Source: Bacillota bacterium
GTDB taxonomy: Bacteria; Bacillota; Clostridia; Christensenellales; SZUA-584
Length of the DNA stretch: 47,029 nt
NCBI GenBank assembly: GCA_023397655.1
Contig: JAEWTW010000051.1
Span: 1 to 47,029 of the forward strand
Direction: 5' to 3'
In this document: positions 30,770-40,163 of the stretch, one piece after another
Position numbering within the stretch: position 1 is the first letter of the stretch
How the letters are laid out: every line of letters begins with the position of its first letter
Made by a program: the position numbers and the translations under genes
Notes under the pieces: model-generated
The model's input: the letters and a program-made list of their open reading frames with translations, nothing else
Database searches by the model: none
What the model was told of the DNA's origin: nothing

Positions 30770-31397
30770 ATTCAGAGACGTGAAGTTCAGGGATATAATT
30801 GATATACCCCAGCTCCATATTGCAAAGGGCAAGATAACTTCACTGACCGGAGCAAGCGGCAGCGGCAAAACGACGGTGCTGAAGATGCTCAATAAGATGC
30901 TGTCTCCCACTCAAGGCAGCATATTGTTTAACGGGCAGAGCCTTGAACAAATCGATTCGGTCAGTCATCGCAGGCGCATTGCCATGCTGTCGCAGGTGCC
31001 GACGATGTTTGAGGGAGATATAAGGGAAAACCTGATCGCGGGGCTGAAGTTTCAGAAGAAGGAGATACCCGCTGACGATGTCCTGTCCGATATGCTGGCA
31101 AGAGTCAGGCTGAACAAAGAATTGGGCAACCCGGTGCAGACTCTTTCGGGTGGGGAGATACAGCGCCTTGCATTAGGGCGTGTGCTGCTGCTTGACCCGG
31201 AGGTGTATCTGCTCGACGAACCGTCGTCGGCGCTGGACGAGGCAACGGCGGAGGCGGTGATTGAAATGATTTCAGCCTATGCAAGGAGCGAAGATAAAAC
31301 GCTGGTGATGGTGACGCATTTAAAAGCAACAGCGCAGCGGTTCTCGGATGAGATCATCGAGGTGATTAACGGTCAGTGTATAAGGAGGCCGGTATGA
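30762..31397 (+). CDS. fetA: ABC transporter ATPase, iron-export FetA type
   Basis: This 211-residue ATPase has Walker A GASGSGKTT, signature LSGGEIQRLALGR, Walker B VYLLDEPSSALD and the H-loop MVTHLKA. I start at ATG 30762 (MFEFRDV), which has GGGAGG upstream. The gene overlaps padR by 8 nt and fetB by 4 nt. The partner permease is of the FetB/UPF0014 family, for which E. coli FetAB is described as an iron exporter; metal specificity here is inferred. Confidence 0.88.
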   Translation: MFEFRDVKFRDIIDIPQLHIAKGKITSLTGASGSGKTTVLKMLNKMLSPTQGSILFNGQSLEQIDSVSHRRRIAMLSQVPTMFEGDIRENLIAGLKFQKKEIPADDVLSDMLARVRLNKELGNPVQTLSGGEIQRLALGRVLLLDPEVYLLDEPSSALDEATAEAVIEMISAYARSEDKTLVMVTHLKATAQRFSDEIIEVINGQCIRRPV

Positions 31398-32173
31398 AGG
31401 GTATTGTCAATTTGACGGTCGTTCAGGTTGCGCTGGCGTACGTTTTTGTCGTTATCGTTCTTATTATCGTGAGAGCGAGAGGAATCAGAAGGGAAAAAGA
31501 AATCATTATTTCATCCATCAGAATGACGCTGCAGCTCGTACTGGTGGGCTATCTGCTGGTGTACATATTCAACAATCCAAACGCGTATATCACCATCGGT
31601 ATCATCATCCTGATGGAGGCTTTTGCGGTTTTCACGGTGTTCAGAAAGTTTAAAAAACAGCTGTCCAAAGCCTTAAAGCGGGTTATTGCCGTATCGATGG
31701 CGGCGGGGACACTGTCCTGTCTTGTGTATTTTCTGCTGGTCGTGGTGCGCATTTCACCATGGTACGAGCCGCGGTATTTTATACCCATCGCGGGGATGAT
31801 CGTCGGTAATTCAATGACCGGAATATCTCTGGGCGTAAAATCGTTGGTGGAAGGGATGTCGGTGCGGCGGGCGGCGGTGGAGGAAGCGCTGATACTGGGC
31901 GCAACGCCGCAGGATGCTTCAAGGCAAATCATCAACAGTACGTTTGATGCGGCCATACTTCCCACGATCAATTCAATGGTCGGCATGGGTATCGTGTTTC
32001 TGCCGGGTATGATGACGGGGCAGATACTTTCAGGAACTGACCCGACGACGGCGATTGCGTATCAGATTGCCATTATGCTGGGCATACTGGGCGCGGTGGC
32101 TTTGACCGTGTTCATCATGCTGCACTGGGGTTACAGAACATTTTTCAATAAGGATCAACAGCTGATACTGTAG
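31394..32173 (+). CDS. fetB: ABC transporter permease, FetB/UPF0014 family
   Basis: This 259-residue permease has about seven membrane helices. It carries the family segment IAGMIVGNSMTGISLGVKSL followed by the coupling-helix region EALILGATPQDASRQIINST and LPTINSMVGMGIVFLPGMMT. It pairs with the ATPase encoded just upstream (ATGA overlap), giving a FetAB-type exporter that would lower cytosolic iron or another metal. GGAGG lies five bases before the start. It ends the padR operon, facing a convergent gene. Confidence 0.9.
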   Translation: MKGIVNLTVVQVALAYVFVVIVLIIVRARGIRREKEIIISSIRMTLQLVLVGYLLVYIFNNPNAYITIGIIILMEAFAVFTVFRKFKKQLSKALKRVIAVSMAAGTLSCLVYFLLVVVRISPWYEPRYFIPIAGMIVGNSMTGISLGVKSLVEGMSVRRAAVEEALILGATPQDASRQIINSTFDAAILPTINSMVGMGIVFLPGMMTGQILSGTDPTTAIAYQIAIMLGILGAVALTVFIMLHWGYRTFFNKDQQLIL

Positions 32174-32218
32174 CATTGTACAAGCCGCATCAGGTGCTGC
32201 AGATACAATGCGCAGTTA

Positions 32219-32557
32219 TCACTGTGGATTGTCAGGCGGGTCCGAGGGGACAGGCTTGGCCTCGTTAATCATCCTTTGAAGCAGCTCATTGCCGGAGCAA
32301 ACGATGATGTCTTTGGGGAGAAGCGGCTTGAGCTGTTCCAGCGATACGTCGTAGGCATAAGCGCAGACGAGCGCATCGGGCGCAAACATTTCACCGGAAG
32401 TGAGCTTTTTGCCCACCTCCTTCATGCTCTCATTGAGTGCGTGCTTCAGAATGACAACGGGCGCCATGCCGACGGCCAGCGCTTCCTTGACCAGATACGT
32501 CGTGGCTCTCGCATGGCCCTGCTGAAGCTGTTCAAAGATTCCATCCAATAAATTCAT
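32219..32557 (-). CDS. Stand-alone cobalamin-protein cap domain (B12-binding_2-like)
   Basis: This 112-residue protein matches only the N-terminal helical cap of corrinoid methyltransfer proteins: a four-helix pattern with AVGMAPVVILKHALNESMKE, VGKKLTSGEMFAPDALVCAY and a Leu-rich end. The usual C-terminal Rossmann domain with DxHxxG, which binds cobalamin, is missing. The gene has AGGTGACC before its ATG and lies 34 nt after a UroD-like gene in the same operon. It may be a truncated corrinoid protein or a dedicated docking or chaperone subunit. Confidence 0.7.
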   Translation of the reverse strand: MNLLDGIFEQLQQGHARATTYLVKEALAVGMAPVVILKHALNESMKEVGKKLTSGEMFAPDALVCAYAYDVSLEQLKPLLPKDIIVCSGNELLQRMINEAKPVPSDPPDNPQ

Positions 32558-32591
32558 TCAGGGTCACCTGCCTTCGGATGGTTTACCAGTC

Positions 32592-33926
32592 TTAACGGTA
32601 ATATTCGCTGATCGTTTCCCGGGCGATATTTGCCCAGCGCCACAGTATTTCCGGACGGAAATGCAGCGTGGAGATATCCTTCATCACCAGCTCAATGGAG
32701 CAGCCCTTCGTCGCGTTGAGTATGTGCTCTATGTTGCGTTTTGCCTCGCCTTCGTCGAAGCTTTGCTCGGCGAATATGGCGGGGGAGGGCTTGCAGCTCA
32801 TCACATACTTCCCGCGACAACGCTCGGCGGCCGCTTCAACATTGCTCCACGGGCTTACCGAAACCTTGCGCAGGTTGGGGATGCGGTCCATGATATCCAT
32901 CTTGCCCGATAACGGCTCACAGCAACCGTAGTACGTGACGCGGAACTGCCGGAGCCATTCCATCTCATACTGCAAAGAGAACTGCCAGTGCATGGCCGGG
33001 CTGACGCCGGAGAATATCTGCGCGTTGCCGCAGCCCCACATCTGCTGCGTCGGGCAGTGCATCAGGTGTTTGTCCGGGTCATCCAGCGCTGAGATAATGC
33101 CGTATCCGCCGGAGCCCACACGCACGGGCGCGTTGTTGCTTGCCCATATTCCAAGTTCCCGGTATTTTTGCATGCGCACCATCGCCATATCGCAGTAGCG
33201 CTTGACGGTGGCTTCCACGAACTCCGGTTCCAGATACAGGTTCTCCAGCGTTTCGTTGACGCCCATCACGCGGATCAGATAGTCCCACGGGGTGAACCAC
33301 AGCCCGCGAGACCCGATGGTGCGGATTTCGATGATGCCGCCGAATATCTCCTCCATCAGCTCGCCATACTGCCGCGTGCGCTCGTGGTCCACCAGCACCT
33401 CCGGCTCACGTATCTTCTCAATGTCATCCATGGTGGCGATGAGTATATGGAAGTGGCGGGACACGATATCGTTGTTGTATTCGGTGGATTTGATATCCAC
33501 CTCTTCGTCGATGCCAAAGCCGCTGTCGTAAACGACGAGCGGGTTCTCGATGAAGTCGTCAACGATGATGTCGCCCAGGTCGTGATTGAAGCAATAGAGC
33601 TCCTGAAGCAGGAATTCCTCCAGCTCCCGCGCGAACGGATGCGTGCAATGAAGAGCCAGCTCGTCGCTCTGTATCTCAGACCAGCAGATCTCGTTGACAT
33701 ATATCGGCGGGATGGTCATCTGCAGATCGTTGGCGCTTTGCCAGCGTTTTTTGCGCTCCTGCATCTCAGGCAGGTTGGCCGCTTCGTGCTTTTGGCGGCC
33801 CAGCTCGCGCAGACGGTTTATATCTTGCCGGGGCAGCGCCAGCTCGCCATCCGGTACGCGGCCCAAATTGATATCCGGTGTCAGATCATAACCGTAGCGG
33901 TCTCTCAGATTTAAATAGCGGCTCAT
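32592..33926 (-). CDS. UroD/MtaA-superfamily protein, divergent member
   Basis: This 444-residue protein is longer than the typical 350. It has the superfamily layout: PWDYLIRVMGVNETLENLYL, then a glycine-rich CGNAQIFSGVSP segment, YYGCCEPL and NLRKVSVSPW. The zinc ligand motif HxC of MtaA-type enzymes is replaced by YGCCE, so chemistry may differ. GGAGG precedes the start. It follows the second UroD-like gene by 12 nt. Methyl transfer to or from a corrinoid is the general expectation for this family, but not shown here. Confidence 0.8.
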   Translation of the reverse strand: MSRYLNLRDRYGYDLTPDINLGRVPDGELALPRQDINRLRELGRQKHEAANLPEMQERKKRWQSANDLQMTIPPIYVNEICWSEIQSDELALHCTHPFARELEEFLLQELYCFNHDLGDIIVDDFIENPLVVYDSGFGIDEEVDIKSTEYNNDIVSRHFHILIATMDDIEKIREPEVLVDHERTRQYGELMEEIFGGIIEIRTIGSRGLWFTPWDYLIRVMGVNETLENLYLEPEFVEATVKRYCDMAMVRMQKYRELGIWASNNAPVRVGSGGYGIISALDDPDKHLMHCPTQQMWGCGNAQIFSGVSPAMHWQFSLQYEMEWLRQFRVTYYGCCEPLSGKMDIMDRIPNLRKVSVSPWSNVEAAAERCRGKYVMSCKPSPAIFAEQSFDEGEAKRNIEHILNATKGCSIELVMKDISTLHFRPEILWRWANIARETISEYYR

Positions 33927-33938
33927 GGGAACCTCCTG

Positions 33939-35168
33939 TCAGTCGTCTAGTGCCTCCATCATGGCGATGATGTTGTCCGGCGGGCAGTCCGGCATGATGT
34001 TGTGAACGGTGTTGAAAACGAACCCGCCGCCCGGCGCCAGTATGTCCACCTGCTGCTTCACGTGGTCGCGTACCTGCTGCGGGGTAGCGCGGTTTAAAAT
34101 GTTGCGCGTATCGCAGCCGCCGCCCCAGAATGTGATGTCTGAACCGAACTCCTTCTTCAAGCGGGCAGCTTCCATATCTCGCGCGGTGATCTGCACGGGG
34201 TTGATGACGTCGTAGCCCGCTTCGATGAGATCGGGCATCAGCAGATAGATGGAACCGCAGGAGTGCAGGAACGTTTTCATGCTGGAATGCTTGTGGACAT
34301 AGTCGTTCAGCATTGTGTGACGCGGCTTGAACAGCTCCCGGTATATTTCGGGCTTCATGAACGGCCCGGAATCCATGCCGAGGTCGTCGCCGAAGCGCAG
34401 TATATCGCAGACGTCACCCACGTAATGGCACACCTTCTCCAGCGTGGCGAGATGGCGCTCCATCAGCGCGTCCAGCAGGCGTTCCACGCCTTCCGGGTCC
34501 AGCAGCAGGTCGCACAGGAAGTTGTCGATGCCGCGCAGGAATGTGCCCCACTCGAACAGGTTGCAGCCGCACACGATCATGAGGGCGCGGTCGGAGCTTT
34601 CGCGCAGCGCTATTGCTCGGCGGCGCAGTTCCTCCCAGAAGCCCTCGTCACCGGCGTGGTCCCACGGGGAATGCACCAGCGCGGACCAAAGTATCAGCGA
34701 CATCTGCCGGTTTATGTCAGATAAATCTGATGGAATTTCGTCCCGGTAGGGGACGTACGTGCCGTCGAAAAACGTGGCGCCCTGCGGCATGCGGGCGATC
34801 TGTATGCCGTCCTTGAACACGGCCAGCCCGTCGCCGGAGGCCACAGTGTTAAACCACACCGGAACGAATCCGGCGCTGCCGTCCGCCAGCGGGAAGGGCT
34901 TCCAGTCCTCGCTGCGGTCGTTGAAGGTGCGGCCCACATCCACGGCGTCGATACCGAAACGGCTGAGCAGCCATTCGTCGGGCTGGGCGATCTGCTGCAC
35001 CACGTCGTATATCTTCGCGTTGCCGGCATCCGGCTGCAGCACGTTCTTCAGGTTGTTGTACGCGATCGCCGATATCCCTGAGCTGGGTGTTGCGCCTAAA
35101 TCGCGCGGGACCCGATCCGGCTCGCGGTGAGCGATGGCGGCGAGTATGCGTTCGCGGCCTGTCATCAT
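33939..35168 (-). CDS. MtaA/CmuA-type methyltransferase (UroD superfamily)
   Basis: This 409-residue protein begins MMTGRERILAAIAHREPDRV, the classical start of uroporphyrinogen decarboxylase-like corrinoid methyltransferases. It has the complete zinc site of MtaA/MtbA enzymes: His and Cys in FLHSCGSI (about residue 300), and a later Cys in WGGGCDTRNIL. It is the only one of the four such genes in the window with all three ligands. Start and upstream stop overlap (ATGA). AAAGGAG precedes the start. Likely cobalamin:substrate methyl transfer; the substrate is unknown. Confidence 0.87.
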   Translation of the reverse strand: MMTGRERILAAIAHREPDRVPRDLGATPSSGISAIAYNNLKNVLQPDAGNAKIYDVVQQIAQPDEWLLSRFGIDAVDVGRTFNDRSEDWKPFPLADGSAGFVPVWFNTVASGDGLAVFKDGIQIARMPQGATFFDGTYVPYRDEIPSDLSDINRQMSLILWSALVHSPWDHAGDEGFWEELRRRAIALRESSDRALMIVCGCNLFEWGTFLRGIDNFLCDLLLDPEGVERLLDALMERHLATLEKVCHYVGDVCDILRFGDDLGMDSGPFMKPEIYRELFKPRHTMLNDYVHKHSSMKTFLHSCGSIYLLMPDLIEAGYDVINPVQITARDMEAARLKKEFGSDITFWGGGCDTRNILNRATPQQVRDHVKQQVDILAPGGGFVFNTVHNIMPDCPPDNIIAMMEALDD

Positions 35169-36349
35169 TCCACTCCTTTGGCTTCCAGCGCCTCTAACTC
35201 TTTGGTGATGCGTTCCATGTCCAGCGGATAGACGCCGTATTCACGGACGACCTCCAGCATATAGGCGTAGCTTTCCGGCTCCACGTCTGAGCTGACCGAG
35301 TGGTCCGACTGCGCGACCCAGCGGCCTTCCACCGCGCCCGTCAGCTTGTGCAGCACCTCGCGCTTGATGCGGTCGCGGTCGCCGGATTCCATCTCGCGCA
35401 CGTCGATGTTGCCCGCGAAAGCGAGGCGGTAGCCAAAGCGTTCGCGCAGCTCCGGCAGGTCCAGATGGCTCTTGCACTCGAGCGGATTGTAGCAGTCCAG
35501 CCCCATCTCGATAAAGTCTTCGTAGATCGGCGTCGCGTTGCCGCAGCCGTGGTATACCACCATCAGGCCCGCTTCGTGGCAGATGTCGATCAGCTTTTTG
35601 GTGATGGGCTTGAAGTAACGCCGCCAGGACGCCGGGCTGAACAGCATGCCGTTTACGTAAGCCACATCGCCCCAGATGTACATGCCGCGCAGCTTGCCGT
35701 TTGCGTACTGTATCTGGGCGCGGGCGAGGCCGCAGAGGAAGTCGCTGATACGCGACATGAATTCCTCAAACAGCTCCGGTTCCTCAAGCTGCCACATCAG
35801 CGAGTTTTCCGCACCGATGCAGCGCCACACGAACTCGTAGCCCTCGCAGACGGAACCGAACAGTACGCAGTCGTTCTCGTATTTGGCCAGCCTGTCGGTC
35901 CAGGCGGCAATGTTGCGGTTAATCGCGTCGCCCACGCCGTTGATCTGGTCGTCGCCTGCCTGCGTAAATCGCCGGGAATCGAACGGATCGTCGAACTCGA
36001 AGTTTTTCATTTCCTCCGGCGTTTTGACAGAGAACTCGGCAAAGTGCGGCATGGGCGCGGTGCCTGAGCGCATGATGGTCGCGCCGAAGCCTGTTTTGAG
36101 CGTTATGTTCACGCCGTCGTCCGAGAGCACCTCAAATTCTTTGATCTTGGGGTCCATATTGGGATTGACGGTGACGTAGTCCAGATCATAATACAGATAC
36201 GGGTCAAACGCGTTGCCGTGCTTGGCGCGCTGTTTGATCATGTGTCCTGTCCAGAAGAAATCGCTGACGGGCACTCTGTCGGGCATGCCTGTTCCGCGTA
36301 TGGCTTTTTCCAGACGATCCAGTTTGGCTGCAACCTTATCATTCATCAT
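35165..36349 (-). CDS. UroD/MtaA-superfamily protein
   Basis: This protein of about 394 residues is the first gene of a four-gene minus-strand operon. Visible motifs are PDRVPVSDFFWTG near the start, VVYHGCGNATPI with the HxC pair, and AFAGNIDVREM at the place where MtaA-type proteins have the third zinc ligand; here no Cys is present. I choose the second Met (36349), with AAAAGAGG upstream. The AT-rich leader has TATAAT on the minus strand near 36420. Function is inferred only at superfamily level. Confidence 0.83.
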   Translation of the reverse strand: MMNDKVAAKLDRLEKAIRGTGMPDRVPVSDFFWTGHMIKQRAKHGNAFDPYLYYDLDYVTVNPNMDPKIKEFEVLSDDGVNITLKTGFGATIMRSGTAPMPHFAEFSVKTPEEMKNFEFDDPFDSRRFTQAGDDQINGVGDAINRNIAAWTDRLAKYENDCVLFGSVCEGYEFVWRCIGAENSLMWQLEEPELFEEFMSRISDFLCGLARAQIQYANGKLRGMYIWGDVAYVNGMLFSPASWRRYFKPITKKLIDICHEAGLMVVYHGCGNATPIYEDFIEMGLDCYNPLECKSHLDLPELRERFGYRLAFAGNIDVREMESGDRDRIKREVLHKLTGAVEGRWVAQSDHSVSSDVEPESYAYMLEVVREYGVYPLDMERITKELEALEAKGVE

Positions 36350-36494
36350 AATATCCTCTTTTCTCATTCGTGGGCTGGTAAAGAATCAAAATAAAAAATC
36401 CATATAACTCTTATATATTATAAAAGCAACGGAGAAACGGATAAAACAAATAATATTATCACTTTTGTGTATTATTTTTTGAATCGAAGCAGCG

Positions 36495-38303
36495 TCAGAG
36501 TCCGCAGCCGGGCAGCCGTATCACTGCGGCAGTTCCCACGCCGACCATGCTGAAGAAGCGCAGCCCGTATTCCGGAGGGAAGTACATTTTGATGCGCTCG
36601 TTGATGTTTTTAACGCCGATGCCGCCCATCCGCTTACTGGACAGGCCTTCATCGGTGAGTATGGCACGGCACATCTCTTCGCTCATGCCGACGCCGTCGT
36701 CCTCCACGACCAGCACCAGTTCGTCCAGGTCCAGATAGGCCTTGACGCGCAGCATGCATTTCTGGCCAGCCGGCTTGATGCCGTGATATATCGCGTTTTC
36801 CACCAGCGGCTGCAATATCAGCTTGGGCACCTTGATCTGCTCGCATTCCGCCGGCAGATCGATCTCGTAATCCACCTTGGACACATAGCGCATCTTCTGG
36901 ATGGCGAGATATTGCCCGACGTGCTCGAACTCCTGAGAGAGCGGCACGACGTCTTCACCGCCGCCCAGCATCAGCCGGAACAGCTTGGCCAGTGCATCGG
37001 CCATTGCGGCGCTCACCTGCGGCTTGTAGTTGGCCATCCACACGATGGACTCCAGCGTGTTGTACAAAAAGTGCGGATTGATCTGCGACTGAAGCGCCGC
37101 CAGCTCGGCCTTGCGCTTGGCTTTCTCGATCTGTATGTTGGTGGACATCAGCTCCTGGCTGTGGGTAAGCATGGTGTTGAAGCCTTGAGCCAGTGCGCCG
37201 ATCTCGTTGTGGGGCGGGTCCTCCATGCGGACGTCGAAGTCGCCCTTCTGCACCTTTTTCATCAGTGAGCGCAGGGAATCGAGCGGGGTGAATACCCGGA
37301 CGGAGAGCAGCAGCGAGACGATCAGTGCAATGATGGCGGAGCTGATGGCACCAAGGACTATCTGCATCGTGCGGATTTGCTCGGCGCTGTTCACGATGGA
37401 CGAATAGGGCACTACGTTGATGACATAGTAATTGCTCGCGGACAGAAGCTCACACATCACAAACCGATCCTCATAAACGAAGGAGTTCTGGCCGTTCAGC
37501 ACCATTTTGACGATGGGATTTGCCGGGTCCTGCGTGAAGTGGGAGGCGGTGTCGTTGAGCGCATCGGGATGATAGATGTAGTTGCCGTCTGCGTCCACAA
37601 TAAATATATAGCCGTCCTCCTCCAGCTCCACATTGGAGCAGATTTTGGCCAGCGTATCCGTATTGAGGTTAATGCAGATGGCGCCGAGAGGCGCGGTGTC
37701 CTTGGAAATATAGATCGGTTTGGTCAGCGAGATCACATCGATGGTGTTGCCGTAAACGTCCATCATTGTGTGCGGAGCCAGAAAAACGGATTTGCCGCCG
37801 CTTCCGATAGCCTCATTATACCAACCCAGCTGATCATCCGGTACCTGAGAGACAATAAACAGGTTGTTGGAGGTGTCAACGTATGAGCCGTTTTCCCCGG
37901 CGATGCATATGGAGGTAATTTCTGACCGGATCTTGCTGATATCGATCAGCATGCTCCTCACGCTCTGAGACTCGGAATAAAACATGGACTGGTTGGTTTC
38001 GATGGGCATATCGTTAATCAGCATGCGGATCACCGTATATTGCACATTGCTTAAGGACCCGAGCTGTTCCATGTCGTCGATATAGTACTCGAGGTTGCGG
38101 TTGACCTGATTGAGTATCGCACGGGTGTGCCGCTCGGCCTGATCGGCCAGCGCGTTCTTGGTGGTGCCGGCCGCGATGACGGCGAGCAGGAAGCAGGTGA
38201 AAAAGACGGACGCGAAGACGAGCAGCGTCATCTGAGACCGAAGCTGGAAGTTGACGGGGACCTTCTTTTTTATTGCCTCTTTGGCTTGGCTGACCATTTT
38301 CAT
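36495..38303 (-). CDS. Sensor histidine kinase, YesM type
   Basis: This 602-residue membrane kinase has an N-terminal helix (about 26-48), a large extracytoplasmic Cache-like sensor domain (about 50-300), a second helix, HAMP (about 325-375), then the His_kinase motif LQSQINPHFLYNTLESIVWM and a HATPase domain with LVENAIYHGIKPA, VVEDDGVGM and GGIGVKNINERI. This is the sugar-sensing YesM class. Its start overlaps the stop of the response regulator (ATGA). The likely target is the divergent sugar ABC transporter at 40164. Confidence 0.93.
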   Translation of the reverse strand: MKMVSQAKEAIKKKVPVNFQLRSQMTLLVFASVFFTCFLLAVIAAGTTKNALADQAERHTRAILNQVNRNLEYYIDDMEQLGSLSNVQYTVIRMLINDMPIETNQSMFYSESQSVRSMLIDISKIRSEITSICIAGENGSYVDTSNNLFIVSQVPDDQLGWYNEAIGSGGKSVFLAPHTMMDVYGNTIDVISLTKPIYISKDTAPLGAICINLNTDTLAKICSNVELEEDGYIFIVDADGNYIYHPDALNDTASHFTQDPANPIVKMVLNGQNSFVYEDRFVMCELLSASNYYVINVVPYSSIVNSAEQIRTMQIVLGAISSAIIALIVSLLLSVRVFTPLDSLRSLMKKVQKGDFDVRMEDPPHNEIGALAQGFNTMLTHSQELMSTNIQIEKAKRKAELAALQSQINPHFLYNTLESIVWMANYKPQVSAAMADALAKLFRLMLGGGEDVVPLSQEFEHVGQYLAIQKMRYVSKVDYEIDLPAECEQIKVPKLILQPLVENAIYHGIKPAGQKCMLRVKAYLDLDELVLVVEDDGVGMSEEMCRAILTDEGLSSKRMGGIGVKNINERIKMYFPPEYGLRFFSMVGVGTAAVIRLPGCGL

Positions 38304-39880
38304 TTATTTCTTGACCGGTATTCGGTGGGTGTGCAGCCGGTGAACTTTTTAAAGCAGCCGGAGAAATACTGCGGGTCGTTATAACCCACGGCTTCCGCGA
38401 CCTCAAAGGTGCGCATGTTGCTGACACAAAGCAGTTCCTTGGCTTTCTCCAGCCGCTGGTGGATCAGATAATCGATGAAGGTTTCGTTCAGCTCCTTCTT
38501 AAACAGTATGCTGAGGTAAGTGGGGCTGATGTAAACATGCGCCGCGACCGAGTTTAAGGACAGCTCCGGGTCGGCAAAGTTTTCCTTGATGTATTCGCAC
38601 ACCTGCGCGATGATCTTACTGCTCTTGGATGTTTGCTGCTCCAAAAAGCCGGCATGCAGCTTGCCTAAATAAGAGGACAGCAGGCTGCGCGATTCCTCCA
38701 GCGTGCTGACGGAAAAAAGCGATTTGTAGATGTCTCCCGCGTTGTCCGGCAGGGGGATGCCGGCTTCAAGTGCGGTGCGGTGCGCGCTGCTCACGAGGTC
38801 AATCATCAGCACGCGCAGGTTCTGTTCCGAAATATTGCCGGTGCCCACAATGCCGCTGAAGAAGCGCCCCAGCGCGGCGTCAAAGCTTTTTTTGCTGTTC
38901 AGCTTCAGACGCGTGACCAGCTGGCGGATCTCGTCGAACGGATAGTAGACCTTTTCATCCGGGCAGTCGTATATGTCAAAAATGTTGTCTTGGCTGTGAA
39001 TCAGGCGCAGCTGCAGCGCTTCGCATGCGCCCTGATAGGACACGTTCAGACGGCTTAAGCTTTCTACCGGTGTGCCGATGGCAGCCGCTGCCACGATATC
39101 AAGCTGGGAATAAAGCTCGGTGCAGACGGCGCGCATCAGTTCCTTTACATAGATGCGCTCCCTCTCGGCGTCGCTGGTGCGGGCGCAATAGATCAGCGCC
39201 ACGCCGCCGCCCGAGAGCTCAAACGCAACGGCGTCGGTACCCACCTCCATCTGGATGGTGTCCACCACGGCGAATTCCCGTATGGCCGTTTCGCGCACGG
39301 TTTCGTGAAGGGCCGGTGTGCAGTCGATCAGGCAGACGGTGAAACGTTCACCCTTGAGATGCAGGCCCACGAACCCGAGCATATCGATGATCTCGTCTTC
39401 GCTGATGGAGCTTAAGACCATCTGGTTGAGCAGCTTCTGGCGCATATAGGGGATGCTTTTGGCCAGCTGCTTGCGCATGCGCTCCTGCTGCGTAGCGCGT
39501 GCCCGTATGGAATCCACCTTTCTTTCCAGACTGCGTATGATGGCGATCAGGTCGTCTGGAGAGATGGGTTTCTTAATGTATTCGCGCACGCCGTATTTTA
39601 AGGCTTCCTGCGCATAAGCAAATTCATCGTGGCCGCTGAGTATGGCGATGAGCGTTTCCGGCATCAGTTTTTGAAGCTCGGCTGAAAGCTGAAGGCCGTC
39701 GATAAACGGCATGCGGATATCGGTCAGCACGATGTCTGGATGAAACTCCTGCGCTATCTTGAGCGCTTCGGCGCCGTTTTCGGCAGCCTGGACATCATAT
39801 CCGAGCTTTTTCCAGTCCACACTGTGAACAAGCGCTTCACGCAATAAATCTTCATCTTCTACGATGAGCAATTTATACAT
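38300..39880 (-). CDS. AraC-type response regulator, YesN type
   Basis: This 526-residue regulator has a receiver domain with acidic pocket VEDEDLL, phosphoacceptor Asp54 in VLTDIRMPFIDG and a conserved Lys in EYIKKPISP. A long middle region follows, then an AraC DNA-binding domain in the last 100 residues (LNSVAAHVYISPTYLSILFK and VAEAVGYNDPQYFSGCFKKF). It works with the overlapping YesM kinase. AAGGAT precedes the ATG. It is divergent from the ABC transporter genes, which it probably activates. Confidence 0.94.
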   Translation of the reverse strand: MYKLLIVEDEDLLREALVHSVDWKKLGYDVQAAENGAEALKIAQEFHPDIVLTDIRMPFIDGLQLSAELQKLMPETLIAILSGHDEFAYAQEALKYGVREYIKKPISPDDLIAIIRSLERKVDSIRARATQQERMRKQLAKSIPYMRQKLLNQMVLSSISEDEIIDMLGFVGLHLKGERFTVCLIDCTPALHETVRETAIREFAVVDTIQMEVGTDAVAFELSGGGVALIYCARTSDAERERIYVKELMRAVCTELYSQLDIVAAAAIGTPVESLSRLNVSYQGACEALQLRLIHSQDNIFDIYDCPDEKVYYPFDEIRQLVTRLKLNSKKSFDAALGRFFSGIVGTGNISEQNLRVLMIDLVSSAHRTALEAGIPLPDNAGDIYKSLFSVSTLEESRSLLSSYLGKLHAGFLEQQTSKSSKIIAQVCEYIKENFADPELSLNSVAAHVYISPTYLSILFKKELNETFIDYLIHQRLEKAKELLCVSNMRTFEVAEAVGYNDPQYFSGCFKKFTGCTPTEYRSRNK

Positions 39881-40163
39881 TGAATCATATCCTTAGTGTT
39901 TTTATTGATATAAATCAGGAATTTAAGCCTTAAACACGGATGTCTATAACATGCCCAAACTATATCAAATTATTTCTGGTATGTAAATGTCAGCGGATGG
40001 ATGATACCGGTGATATGGCCATGTTGAAAAATAACCTCATATTTTCGAGTAATAAAATCCATTGAGATTGGCTCAGAATTTAATTATGATTTTATCGTAA
40101 TCTCATGTTCACCATTATGTTTTATATAAACAGCAAATTTCTTGATGACGAGGTAGAGTGATA
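39881..40163. other. AT-rich divergent regulatory region
   Basis: This 283-nt gap separates the response regulator from the ABC operon and should hold both promoters and the regulator's binding sites. It is AT-rich, but I see no consensus-quality promoter or clear operator repeat. Confidence 0.5.
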
